A stretch of 17,185 nt of DNA, taken from NCBI GenBank assembly GCA_001940755.1, contig MEHH01000025.1, positions 1 through 17,185 of the forward strand, in the 5' to 3' direction. Below are positions 5,644 through 12,710 of this stretch, piece after piece. The position numbers and the translations under genes were made by a program. Under the pieces are notes generated by a model. That model saw only the letters and a program-made list of their open reading frames with translations, was not told where the DNA came from and ran no database searches. How positions within the stretch are numbered: the stretch's first letter is position 1; each line of letters starts with the position of its first letter. The DNA comes from Candidatus Heimdallarchaeota archaeon AB_125. Lineage in GTDB: Archaea > Asgardarchaeota > Heimdallarchaeia > Heimdallarchaeales > Heimdallarchaeaceae.

Positions 5644-6594
5644 ATGACAAATATAGAGAAAGAAAAAGTAAGGAAAGTAGTTAGAGACAGATATGGAGAT
5701 GTAGCAAAAAGGAATATAGACTCAGTTGTTGAAGCTAGGAAAGCTCAGAAAGCATCTTGTGGATGCAGTAAATCTGAATCTCAAACTCTAGAGACACAAA
5801 AAACTCAAGAATCATCTTGTTGTAGAACACCTTCCGTGGAAGATGTAAGTAAGGCTATTGGCTATACTCTTGAAGAATTAGCTGAAATCCCTGAAGAATC
5901 CAATATGGGATTAGGCTGTGGGAATCCTACAGCAATTGCAGAGATGAAAGAAGGTGAAGTTGTTCTAGATCTCGGATCTGGTGGAGGGTTAGATTGTTTC
6001 CTTTCTTCTAAAAAAGTTGGACTTACTGGTAAAGCTATAGGAGTTGATATGACTCCTGATATGATCGACTTAGCTAGAGAAAATGCTCGCAAGTATGAGT
6101 ATACTAATGTTGAATTTAGACTTGGTGAGATTGAAAATATTCCAGTTGCAGATAATTCTGTTGATGTGATTATTTCTAATTGTGTAATCAATCTATCTCC
6201 AGAAAAGCAACGAGTATTTGATGAAGCATTTAGAGTTCTAAAACCAGGAGGAAGGTTATCTATTTCAGACATAGTACTTCTCAAAGAGCTTCCAGATTCT
6301 ATAAGAAACAATGAAGACCTCTTGGCTGGATGTGTAGCAGGAGCAGAACTAAAAGAGAAATATCTAGAGCTTATTACAAATGCGGGTTTTAGGGATATAC
6401 AGGTAACAGATAAAGCTTCAGGTCTTCTTGTAGAAAAAGAGCTTGAAGGAGATATAGATTCGGAATCAGGAGAAAGAGTTCTTGTTATAGATGGACAGCC
6501 TCTTGATATTGAGAACTATGGAGATATAAAAGAGGAACTAGATGGCATTGGTGATTCTATACAAAGCATCACAGTTACTGCGTTCAAACCATAG
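5644..6594 (+). CDS. arsM: Arsenite methyltransferase ArsM
   Basis: ArsM uses S-adenosylmethionine to methylate thiol-bound As(III), giving methylated and partly volatile arsenicals. The protein has 316 residues. The N-terminal part carries Cys groups SCGC (38-41) and SCC (58-60). LGCGNP (90-95, C92) precedes the SAM-binding motif VVLDLGSGGGLD (106-117) and GVDMTPDMI (133-141). SNCVINLSPEK (178-188) holds C180 and LAGCVAGAE (227-235) holds C230. The C180-C230 spacing of 50 equals that of the C174/C224 arsenic-binding pair in algal ArsM. RVLKPGGRLSISDI (197-210) is the usual post-motif segment. Thus the catalytic cysteines appear intact. A C-terminal extension of about 55 residues (262-316, GERVLVIDGQPLDI and on) follows the Rossmann fold. 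AAGGTGA (5633-5639) lies 4 nt before the ATG. It is the second gene of the AbrB operon and is convergent with plsY. Confidence 0.93.
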   Translation: MTNIEKEKVRKVVRDRYGDVAKRNIDSVVEARKAQKASCGCSKSESQTLETQKTQESSCCRTPSVEDVSKAIGYTLEELAEIPEESNMGLGCGNPTAIAEMKEGEVVLDLGSGGGLDCFLSSKKVGLTGKAIGVDMTPDMIDLARENARKYEYTNVEFRLGEIENIPVADNSVDVIISNCVINLSPEKQRVFDEAFRVLKPGGRLSISDIVLLKELPDSIRNNEDLLAGCVAGAELKEKYLELITNAGFRDIQVTDKASGLLVEKELEGDIDSESGERVLVIDGQPLDIENYGDIKEELDGIGDSIQSITVTAFKP

Positions 6595-6603
6595 GATGTA
6601 GAA

Positions 6604-7341
6604 TCATTTAAGAATCTCATCTGACATCTTTTTTTTACCAAAAACTGCCTTCCATATGTTCATTTTCTTTGCTTCTCCAGTTCTGATTTTTCTTATGTTA
6701 TCTTTTTGTCTACTAATCATGACAATTGATATGCTGAAAAGAATAATTGCTATTGCCAAATTATAAGGAGCCCAAGGCATTACAACTGGGAAAAACAAAG
6801 CGATTACTCCAACTAATGCAGTAGTAACAATGTAGGTTATTGAAGAGTATCCAACAAAAGTTATGACTATAGGCCATAAAACTATCCAAAATGCAATCAT
6901 AATTGGATTAGCATATAACATTGAAGCAAGAACAACAGTAATTCCTCTCCCGCCGTGACCTGGCAGAAGGTAGATAGACCAATTATGCCCCAAAATTGCT
7001 CCTAGTCCTGCAATAGCTAGACTGAATCCAAGAACAGTATCTGGAAAGAAACTTGTTAGAGGTACGTTATACTCAGGATAATTTTGAAAATATAGAATAT
7101 TTGAAAGATAGTATATTAATGCTACAGCAGTTACAGATCTACAAACATCTAAGAATCCAGCAAACAAAGCCCAATTTCTAGATTTAGTAGCTCGATAAAC
7201 ATTTCTTCCACCAACGTTTCCCGAACCTATTTTTCTCAAATCTTCTCCAGTTTTAAGTTTTGTAATTATCCAACTAAAGGGAATGGAACCTACAACATAA
7301 GAACTTATGAAAACCAGGATATATACTATGGATATGTGCAT
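6604..7341 (-). CDS. plsY: PlsY-like glycerol-3-phosphate acyltransferase
   Basis: A polytopic membrane protein (245 aa, about 5-7 hydrophobic spans) of the PlsY family, which in bacteria transfers an acyl chain from acyl phosphate to sn-glycerol-3-phosphate. Motif 1 is VGSIPFSWIITK...GSGNVGGRN (about 17-47). Motif 2 is GHNWSIYLLPGHGGRGIT (118-135), with GGRG in place of the usual GGKG. Motif 3 is represented by RKIRTGEA (217-224). GSGN is followed by VGGRN rather than PGATN. The general plan is clear, but these changes at phosphate-binding loops leave the substrate open. Archaeal membrane lipids are ethers on glycerol-1-phosphate, so an enzyme of this type is noteworthy here. A basic tail of about 20 residues ends the protein. 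The ATG at 7341 has TTTATTTAAG about 25 bp upstream on its strand (7361-7370), consistent with a leaderless mRNA. Confidence 0.8.
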   Translation of the reverse strand: MHISIVYILVFISSYVVGSIPFSWIITKLKTGEDLRKIGSGNVGGRNVYRATKSRNWALFAGFLDVCRSVTAVALIYYLSNILYFQNYPEYNVPLTSFFPDTVLGFSLAIAGLGAILGHNWSIYLLPGHGGRGITVVLASMLYANPIMIAFWIVLWPIVITFVGYSSITYIVTTALVGVIALFFPVVMPWAPYNLAIAIILFSISIVMISRQKDNIRKIRTGEAKKMNIWKAVFGKKKMSDEILK

Positions 7342-7360
7342 AGTTTGGAAGACTGTATAG

Positions 7361-7370
7361 CTTAAATAAA
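7361..7370 (-). promoter_or_regulatory. TATA box for the PlsY-like gene (leaderless)
   Basis: Read on the minus strand, TTTATTTAAG is centred about 25 bp from the ATG at 7341. No Shine-Dalgarno motif lies between, so the mRNA should begin at or near the start codon. Confidence 0.5.
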
Positions 7371-7390
7371 AGATTTATGCGTAAGCAAAT

Positions 7391-7398
7391 TTTTATAC
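7391..7398 (+). promoter_or_regulatory. TATA box for the phosphohexomutase gene (leaderless)
   Basis: TTTTATAC is centred about 25 bp before the ATG at 7420. There is no Shine-Dalgarno motif before the ATG. It lies back to back with the promoter of the PlsY-like gene in a 78-bp gap. Confidence 0.6.
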
Positions 7399-7419
7399 AT
7401 CTTATCTTCTCTTAAACCA

Positions 7420-8805
7420 ATGAATAATGATATCTCTCCAAATATATTTCGAGCTTATGACATACGTGGAGTTTACAACAAGGATATCTCAGCGCCTATA
7501 ATGTATAAAATTGGATTAGCCTTTGGGACCTATGTTAAAAATACATTAAAAGGTAGAGAAGTAGTAGTAGGGAATGAAATAAGGCAATCAAGTTTTCCAT
7601 TAGTCCATTCATTTATTTCAGGTGTAACAGCAACCGGGATTGATATTATTTATGTAGGAACAACAGCTTTTGGTCAAACCCTATATGCTGGTTGGTTTCT
7701 TAAGAAAACAGCAACAGCATTTGTTACAGCAAGTCATCTCCCACCTGAATGGAATGGTATAAAATTCTATCATTCTGATGGTGTTGGTTTTTCTGAAGAA
7801 GAGCTAATGTCAATTAGGGACATCGCAATAGATGAGAAATATTCAGTTGTTGACTGGAAAGATATCGGAAGTTCAAACTCTTATAACATAAAAACAGAGT
7901 ATGAGAACTTCTTTAAACGGAAATTTAAGTTTACAGAAAAACTAAAGGTTGCAATTGATTGTGGCGGAGGAAGCACTACTTTGTCTGTTCCCGAAATCTT
8001 TACTTCCTTAGGAATTGAAATAACAAGAATCTATTGTGATACTGATCCTACTTTTTCAGGAAGGCCTTCTGATCCGAAACCAAAAAATCTAACTGAATTA
8101 GTCAAGGCTATTCCAAAACACGGATGCAATTTTGGTGTAGCTTTTGATGGAGATGGAGACAGAGCGGTTATAGTGGACGAATTAGGCAGAATACTCTCGG
8201 CTGATCAGACAGGAATTATCATTGGAATGTATGGATTGAAAAACAAACAAGGTACAATCATTGCTAATGTGGAATGTTCGAAATCAGTAGCTGAACAGCT
8301 TGAACCCTTAGGATTTAAAGTAAAACAGATTCCAGTTGGTCATACTTTTCTTACAATAGAAGCAAAAGAGGAAAAGTCTCCATTAGGAGTAGAATCCAGT
8401 GGTCACATAATTCTCCCAGAATACTTCCTCTTTGATGATGCTATTGTAACTCCATTAAAGATTGCAGAAATACTTAATAGAGAAAAAAGAGAATTGTCAA
8501 CTTTAGTGGATGAAATTCCATCGTATCCGATAAGAAAAGAAGAAATTCCATGCGAAGATGATCTAAAATTTACAGTAGTAGATTTACTTAAACAAAAACT
8601 ACTCTCAAAATTCGAAGATGTAAACACTATGGATGGTGTCAGAATCAATTTCCAAGAAGGATGGGTTCTAATCAGGCCATCAAATACATCACCCATAATT
8701 AGAATGACAATCGAAGCTGACGATGAGGTAACCATAGAAAAACTATCAGAAGAATTCAAAACGCAACTTATGGAAACAATATCAGAGATTCAATCACGTA
8801 GGTAA
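7420..8805 (+). CDS. Phosphomannomutase/phosphoglucomutase (alpha-D-phosphohexomutase)
   Basis: This cytosolic enzyme interconverts hexose 1- and 6-phosphates, feeding sugar nucleotide and glycan synthesis. It has 461 residues and the four-domain plan. The phosphoserine loop is TASHLPPEWNGIK (103-115) with S105. The metal-binding loop is FDGDGDRA (242-249) with D243, D245 and D247. The sugar-specificity loop is GVESSGH (323-329), and the phosphate-binding loop is RPSNTSPIIRMTIEA (419-433). The last loop, with the preceding DGVRINFQEGW, resembles bacterial AlgC-type PMM/PGM rather than the RPSGTEP form common in archaea. The serine loop has Leu where Asn is nearly universal (TASHNP). Which hexose it prefers cannot be told. 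It starts at an ATG that should be at the very 5' end of the mRNA, and it is followed after 4 bp by the cysteine-cluster gene. Confidence 0.88.
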   Translation: MNNDISPNIFRAYDIRGVYNKDISAPIMYKIGLAFGTYVKNTLKGREVVVGNEIRQSSFPLVHSFISGVTATGIDIIYVGTTAFGQTLYAGWFLKKTATAFVTASHLPPEWNGIKFYHSDGVGFSEEELMSIRDIAIDEKYSVVDWKDIGSSNSYNIKTEYENFFKRKFKFTEKLKVAIDCGGGSTTLSVPEIFTSLGIEITRIYCDTDPTFSGRPSDPKPKNLTELVKAIPKHGCNFGVAFDGDGDRAVIVDELGRILSADQTGIIIGMYGLKNKQGTIIANVECSKSVAEQLEPLGFKVKQIPVGHTFLTIEAKEEKSPLGVESSGHIILPEYFLFDDAIVTPLKIAEILNREKRELSTLVDEIPSYPIRKEEIPCEDDLKFTVVDLLKQKLLSKFEDVNTMDGVRINFQEGWVLIRPSNTSPIIRMTIEADDEVTIEKLSEEFKTQLMETISEIQSRR

Positions 8806-8809
8806 AAGT

Positions 8810-9253
8810 ATGACAAGCCCTGATTTAGAATTCTATTGTTCGTACTCTGACAGATGTTATGAATGCTGTCTAGAGACAGAAATGCCATTGGCAGAAAAGG
8901 ACATAACAAGAATTTCAAAATTAGGATTCCAAATAGATGAATTTTTAGAAGAAAAAGATGGATTTATGGTTCTGAGAAATAAAGAGGGTATGTGCTTTTT
9001 CCTAAAAGAAAGCAGATGTACAATATATGAAAATAGACCTGAAGGTTGCAGATACTATCCTTTGATTTATGATCTTGATACAGATGAATTCATTATAGAT
9101 GACTTATGTGCACACTTCAATGATTTTGATCCAAGTATTTATCAACCACTCCATGAGCTAATTAGATATTTTATTTACACGCTTCTTAGTGAGAAGGAGA
9201 TAAGAGCTGAAAAAACAAGGGAAGAAGAAAGAAAAAGAAAAAAAGGTGAATAA
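8810..9253 (+). CDS. YkgJ-family CxxCxxCC cysteine-cluster protein
   Basis: A 147-residue soluble protein of the CxxxxxCxxC family (YkgJ, UPF0153), thought to bind zinc or an iron-sulfur cluster. Cysteines are C10, C16, C19 and C20 in the first group, then C62 (GMCFFL), C70 (SRCTIYENRPEGC), C80 and C100 (DDLCAH). The spacing SRCTIYENRP..CR.YP is diagnostic. Its biochemical role is unknown to me. The last 25 residues are mostly Glu, Arg and Lys and probably form a charged helix. The start ATG comes 4 bp after the mutase stop, so the two genes are co-transcribed, although no functional link is evident. The 3' end is convergent with the FBP aldolase/phosphatase gene, only 3 bp away. Confidence 0.8.
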   Translation: MTSPDLEFYCSYSDRCYECCLETEMPLAEKDITRISKLGFQIDEFLEEKDGFMVLRNKEGMCFFLKESRCTIYENRPEGCRYYPLIYDLDTDEFIIDDLCAHFNDFDPSIYQPLHELIRYFIYTLLSEKEIRAEKTREEERKRKKGE

Positions 9254-9256
9254 ACT

Positions 9257-10354
9257 CTAATCATGAAATTTGTTTTCTAGTTTTTTCAAAACACCAGGTA
9301 ATGTTGTATACTCCATCTCACTGAGAGGAAGACGACTAGGTTCAAATGGTCCATGCCGACGAATATAGTCAGCTATTTCATTAACTCTTGTTCTTGTAGA
9401 ATCAAATGATGGATCATCAAATAAATCAACTACTCCTTTGAACATACCATTTTTCAACTGAAAACCTAATCCTACAACTCTAGGTGGTCCATCAAATCTA
9501 ACACATTGGCTGTATTCGAGTGACACAGGCATAAGGGGACCTCGATGAGAACCACGCATCCAACCAGAAACCATATGTCCCAAAGTAAAAGCTTCTACTA
9601 TTTCACCTACAGCTGGAAATCCACTTTGACTTCTAACTACTGCAACTGGATCATCTTTTCCTACATACTTACCTGCTACTAGAGATAGTTTATCGGTAGA
9701 TATCGCTGCAGCTCTCCCAATACCAGTGTTTTTACTATCTACATACTTTACAACATATTTTCCAGGAGCACCTATAAGCGCAAGCAAATCATACATCTCT
9801 TCGGGACAGCTTAACTCTACGAATTTACTTTCATATACATCCATTACAGAAAAAGAAAAACCTTCATGCATTTTTGGATCAATTACTAATCCAGCTGTAT
9901 TAAACGGATTAGCAAACATCTGAAATATAGGATAATTGAACGCACCAGGTTCAGTTTTATCCATTGCAAAAACTAAAATTGGTTCAGCTGGACGTTCCTC
10001 AAATTCTATTTCAGCACACCCAGGGCCCATACCTTTTATGTTTCCTGTAAATGTATCTTTCAAAAGATCTTGCCCCGCTCCATAGAGACCAATTTCTCTA
10101 GCTTCCTTCCCTAGAGTCATAAAAGTATCCCAAGCAAGCTTATGTATTTCTTTATTATCAACTCCCTTATCATGAGATAATAAGAGCTCAGTATCATCAC
10201 CAGCATTAAACACAATGAAATCAAGAATGACATTTTCATCCTTAGCTTTTTCCATTAGCTCTTCTGCTCTTTCCATTAAAGGCTCATATACAGTAACATG
10301 ACCAGGACTAGAACCTATGTCAGCTTTAATTAGACTTATTGTAGTTTTAACCAA
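9257..10354 (-). CDS. fbp: Fructose-1,6-bisphosphate aldolase/phosphatase (bifunctional)
   Basis: This archaeal enzyme joins triose phosphates into fructose 1,6-bisphosphate and then hydrolyses it to fructose 6-phosphate, making gluconeogenesis unidirectional. Family blocks are intact: TISLIKADIGSSPGH near the N-terminus, GAGQDLLKD, GPGCAEIEF, MDKTEPGAFNYP, and the catalytic YVGKDDPVAVVRSQSGFPAVGE. The Schiff-base lysine and its tyrosine partner fit Y-V-G-K in that block (Y230 and K233 from this start). GWMRGSHRGPLMPV follows. I choose the TTG at 10354: AGGTGA (10365-10360 on the minus strand) lies 5 nt before it, and the product MVKTTISLIK matches the family's usual beginning. The GTG at 10363 overlaps that ribosome-binding site. 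A TATA element at 10402-10410 predicts a leader of about 26 nt. It follows two other FBP-metabolism genes but has its own promoter. Confidence 0.93.
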   Translation of the reverse strand: MVKTTISLIKADIGSSPGHVTVYEPLMERAEELMEKAKDENVILDFIVFNAGDDTELLLSHDKGVDNKEIHKLAWDTFMTLGKEAREIGLYGAGQDLLKDTFTGNIKGMGPGCAEIEFEERPAEPILVFAMDKTEPGAFNYPIFQMFANPFNTAGLVIDPKMHEGFSFSVMDVYESKFVELSCPEEMYDLLALIGAPGKYVVKYVDSKNTGIGRAAAISTDKLSLVAGKYVGKDDPVAVVRSQSGFPAVGEIVEAFTLGHMVSGWMRGSHRGPLMPVSLEYSQCVRFDGPPRVVGLGFQLKNGMFKGVVDLFDDPSFDSTRTRVNEIADYIRRHGPFEPSRLPLSEMEYTTLPGVLKKLENKFHD

Positions 10355-10359
10355 CCTTG

Positions 10360-10365
10360 TCACCT
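10360..10365 (-). promoter_or_regulatory. Ribosome-binding site AGGTGA selecting the TTG start
   Basis: AGGTGA on the minus strand ends 5 nt before the TTG at 10354 (spacer CAAGG). The upstream GTG at 10363 falls inside the motif and is therefore unlikely to be the start. Confidence 0.65.
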
Positions 10366-10401
10366 AAATTTCTAAACAAATAATACGGGTCACTAATACA
10401 T

Positions 10402-10410
10402 ATTATAAAT
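10402..10410 (-). promoter_or_regulatory. TATA box of the FBP aldolase/phosphatase gene
   Basis: On the minus strand this reads ATTTATAAT, a good archaeal TATA element. It implies an mRNA start near 10380 and a short leader carrying the AGGTGA site. The promoter shows that the gene can be transcribed apart from the two genes upstream. Confidence 0.6.
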
Positions 10411-10443
10411 ACCTAATTAAAAGTTTTACTCACTAGCTCCGTT

Positions 10444-10472
10444 GAAGAGAAGAAAAAATGAAGAAAGAGAAG
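10444..10472 (-). terminator. Polypyrimidine tract after the FBPase-like gene
   Basis: On the minus strand the 29 bases starting 5 nt after the FBPase-like stop are pyrimidine except for one A (10459). The tract includes a run of six T. Archaeal RNA polymerase terminates at T-rich non-template tracts, so this is a likely terminator. Its two ends, CTTCTCTT and TTCTCTTC, are mirror images. Confidence 0.5.
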
Positions 10473-10476
10473 CGTT

Positions 10477-11394
10477 TTACAAATCTTCTATTTTGAACCA
10501 AAGTTCAATTAAATCCTTAGAGCCACCAACAAAACCAGCTCTTTGATGTAGATAGTGCATTGAAGTTAGCTTGTTTACGTCTAAGGGTTTTATTTTTTCA
10601 AATACAATTTCATGTCCATCAGCAGTTATGTAGAATCCAGCTCCATTAACTTTTGATAAGATATAGAGATAAGGGACAATTTCGTAACAAAACCTTAGTT
10701 TAGGTGCAAAATAACCAAAAACACCAGTTTTTTCAAAAACGTTATTCATATCTTGAACCATGCATCCACCATATCTATTCTTTCCTTTGATATCTAAAGC
10801 ATCTACGAATAGTTTTTCTTTTGCTGAATGATCATTATATTTACCACCCAACCCAAAAACAGGACTTTTGCTTGGACTAATATCGAGTTCATCTCTTATT
10901 ACACGGAATTTCTCTCCATCATGTAGAAATTGAATAAAACCTAACTCAGTTGCTAAATCAAAACGCAGGAATAAGGTGAAACTTACTGTTAAAGCTGCAA
11001 GAGTATAACCTTCTTGATCGATTATATTGACAATTGCTCCTGGGCTTCTAGTCCTAATAATAGAGGATCCATCGATGAAGTCACCCAAAACAATTAAGTC
11101 CCCAGTTCCTTCTAGTATACTATTTTCATCAGTTTCTTCTCCTAATAAGAGAGAATATAGATTATTTGGAATTCTTTGCATGAATAATTCTTGTGTAGCA
11201 ATGTCCAAACTCAATTGCTCATCACCAGAAATATTGATGATGCCTGAATAATCATGTTCGTCTAGAAGAAAAGTAAGGATCTGTTTTGGTACATCCAGAC
11301 TTATATCTATAATTTCTTTTACGATTTCTCTTAGTTCTTCTGGTTGAATTTCTTCTAGGTAAGCTTCAAGTGTTTGATATTTTTTTATTGACAT
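10477..11394 (-). CDS. Class I fructose-1,6-bisphosphatase-like protein
   Basis: A member of the Li-sensitive FBPase/IMPase fold (305 aa). Recognised blocks are GDEQLSLDIA (57-66), GEET (85-88), the metal loop DFIDGSS (105-111; normally DPLDGSSN), GKYNDHSAKEK (184-194), RYGGCMVQDM (207-216), APKLRFCYEIVP (230-241) and LHQRAGFVGGSKDLIE (282-297). Compared with mammalian FBPase, the R243/Y244, K274 and E280 equivalents are present (R207/Y208, K232, E238), and so are the acidic metal ligands. The changes are Pro to Phe in DPLDGSS, Asn to Ile after it, and Gly in place of Asn212. It is therefore probably a phosphatase for FBP or a close sugar bisphosphate, but its activity is not assured. It starts 10 bp after the class II aldolase-like gene and is surely co-transcribed with it, which favours FBP as substrate. 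Confidence 0.78.
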   Translation of the reverse strand: MSIKKYQTLEAYLEEIQPEELREIVKEIIDISLDVPKQILTFLLDEHDYSGIINISGDEQLSLDIATQELFMQRIPNNLYSLLLGEETDENSILEGTGDLIVLGDFIDGSSIIRTRSPGAIVNIIDQEGYTLAALTVSFTLFLRFDLATELGFIQFLHDGEKFRVIRDELDISPSKSPVFGLGGKYNDHSAKEKLFVDALDIKGKNRYGGCMVQDMNNVFEKTGVFGYFAPKLRFCYEIVPYLYILSKVNGAGFYITADGHEIVFEKIKPLDVNKLTSMHYLHQRAGFVGGSKDLIELWFKIEDL

Positions 11395-11404
11395 TTTTCT
11401 AACC

Positions 11405-12643
11405 TTAGTATGTATTTGTGAGGAAGTTCTCTACCATATATTTGAAGCAGAGATCTGCAGTGTTTTCCATTTTTAATGCTTTGATAAAATCATTCATATC
11501 TATTTCAGCTTGGGAAATTATAGTTTGTTTAGATCCTTCATTTATGGTTTCAACTTCATCGAAGAATTCTTTCCAGGCATATTTTGAATTTTTTGCAAAG
11601 GTCTTATGTTCATCCACATCTGGTTTACCATATTTTTCAAGAACCCAAGACCTAATCTTTGTAAATAATTCAGGTTCATGTTTCTCAAGAACATCTTGCA
11701 CAAGCCTTTGCCAAAAAGTCCCAATATTTCCTTTTGCAATACTTCCATGAGGGAATGTTGAAGCAATAACATCAACAGGAGTTCCTGTAATTCCATGCTG
11801 TGCAATTCTGGTTTCAACTCCCATCTTCTTGAATTCTTCAACAATCTCAACAGTTCTCTGAACATTAATTCCTAGCTGTGGAACAACTTTGCCTTCTGCA
11901 TCAACACTAACACCATGAGTTGAACCATTTGCTATTGCAAGATAATCAATAAAGACATCACTCTTTATTAGAGTTGAAACATAATGTACTGCTTCTTCAA
12001 CAGAAGTAAAATCAGCTATACCAATTTCTCCAACTTCTCCTTCAATTCCATAAGGTTTTTCTCCCATTAATTCTCTGATAAATGCGAATAATATAAGACC
12101 TTTCGAAAGAATTTCACTTAACTGCCCTTTTACAGTTTGTTCTTCTCTGTTGAATAGGAAAGATGTATCAATTGCAAAACCTGTGAAGCCGGTTTCAATT
12201 CTTGCTTTAATTTCTAGCATTAAATTCGCCATTTCTTCATCTGTACCTTTCTTCAATGTAAGGTGATCTGCATGTAATGAATAAGCAAACCATTTTTCTT
12301 TTTCAGCTGCAGATTTACAACGATCAGCGAATTTTTTAGGGGTATAACCTGTATATCCTCCGCTTAGTGACATTTCACTTAGTGCTAGTTCAAATATCAC
12401 TACAGATTTGGTTTTCTTTGCTGCTCTCAATATCCCTCTAATTACTTCTTCAGTTGCTCTTGGGTTGATTGCTGCAATAATCGTTTCCACTCCAGCTACA
12501 CCTTTAGCTATGTAGTTTAAAGGCAAAGGATCCCTTGGAGTTTCAAAATAGGCTATAATCTCAGTATCAGGTGTCATTAATTGTACCCGATGGATATTTT
12601 GAATTGGCATCTTATGAATTTTTTTGTGTATCATAGATTCCAA
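11405..12643 (-). CDS. Class II fructose-bisphosphate aldolase-like protein
   Basis: A zinc-dependent aldolase-type TIM barrel of about 412 residues. It probably condenses or cleaves fructose 1,6-bisphosphate or a related ketose bisphosphate with dihydroxyacetone phosphate. Catalytic features are LHADHLT (123-129), with D126 as the proton-transfer acid and H127 as a zinc ligand, GEVGEIG (202-208), NGSTHGVS (239-246, H243) and AQHGITGTP (281-289, H283). SGGYTGYTP (94-102) replaces the usual N-terminal SxGA segment, and the family's NIDT segment reads KGNIGT. The C-terminal 90 residues extend past the barrel as helices. The coordinates use the TTG at 12643. ATG codons at 12634 and 12610 are also in frame and neither has a clear ribosome-binding site. 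The 12634 ATG lies about 29 bp from a TATATT element and may be a leaderless start. It is first in an operon with the FBPase-like gene. Confidence 0.8.
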   Translation of the reverse strand: MESMIHKKIHKMPIQNIHRVQLMTPDTEIIAYFETPRDPLPLNYIAKGVAGVETIIAAINPRATEEVIRGILRAAKKTKSVVIFELALSEMSLSGGYTGYTPKKFADRCKSAAEKEKWFAYSLHADHLTLKKGTDEEMANLMLEIKARIETGFTGFAIDTSFLFNREEQTVKGQLSEILSKGLILFAFIRELMGEKPYGIEGEVGEIGIADFTSVEEAVHYVSTLIKSDVFIDYLAIANGSTHGVSVDAEGKVVPQLGINVQRTVEIVEEFKKMGVETRIAQHGITGTPVDVIASTFPHGSIAKGNIGTFWQRLVQDVLEKHEPELFTKIRSWVLEKYGKPDVDEHKTFAKNSKYAWKEFFDEVETINEGSKQTIISQAEIDMNDFIKALKMENTADLCFKYMVENFLTNTY

Positions 12644-12710
12644 TTTTTATGTAAGAAAGGAATATAGCAGCATTTAAGAAATTTCTTTTACACATTATTT
12701 ATTAGAAAAA

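Noticed and set aside
5862..6311. 149-codon frame antisense to arsM
   Set aside because: The sense frame has full ArsM motifs; the antisense product shows no family features and is a codon-bias shadow.
5353..6594. Mercury methylation (hgcAB) locus suggested by the AbrB-type protein
   Set aside because: No corrinoid protein HgcA or ferredoxin HgcB is present; the partner gene is plainly arsM.
11542..11865. 107-codon reading frame on the minus strand inside the aldolase gene
   Set aside because: It overlaps a gene with intact catalytic motifs in another frame and its product is low-complexity, rich in Leu and Met, with no recognisable motif.
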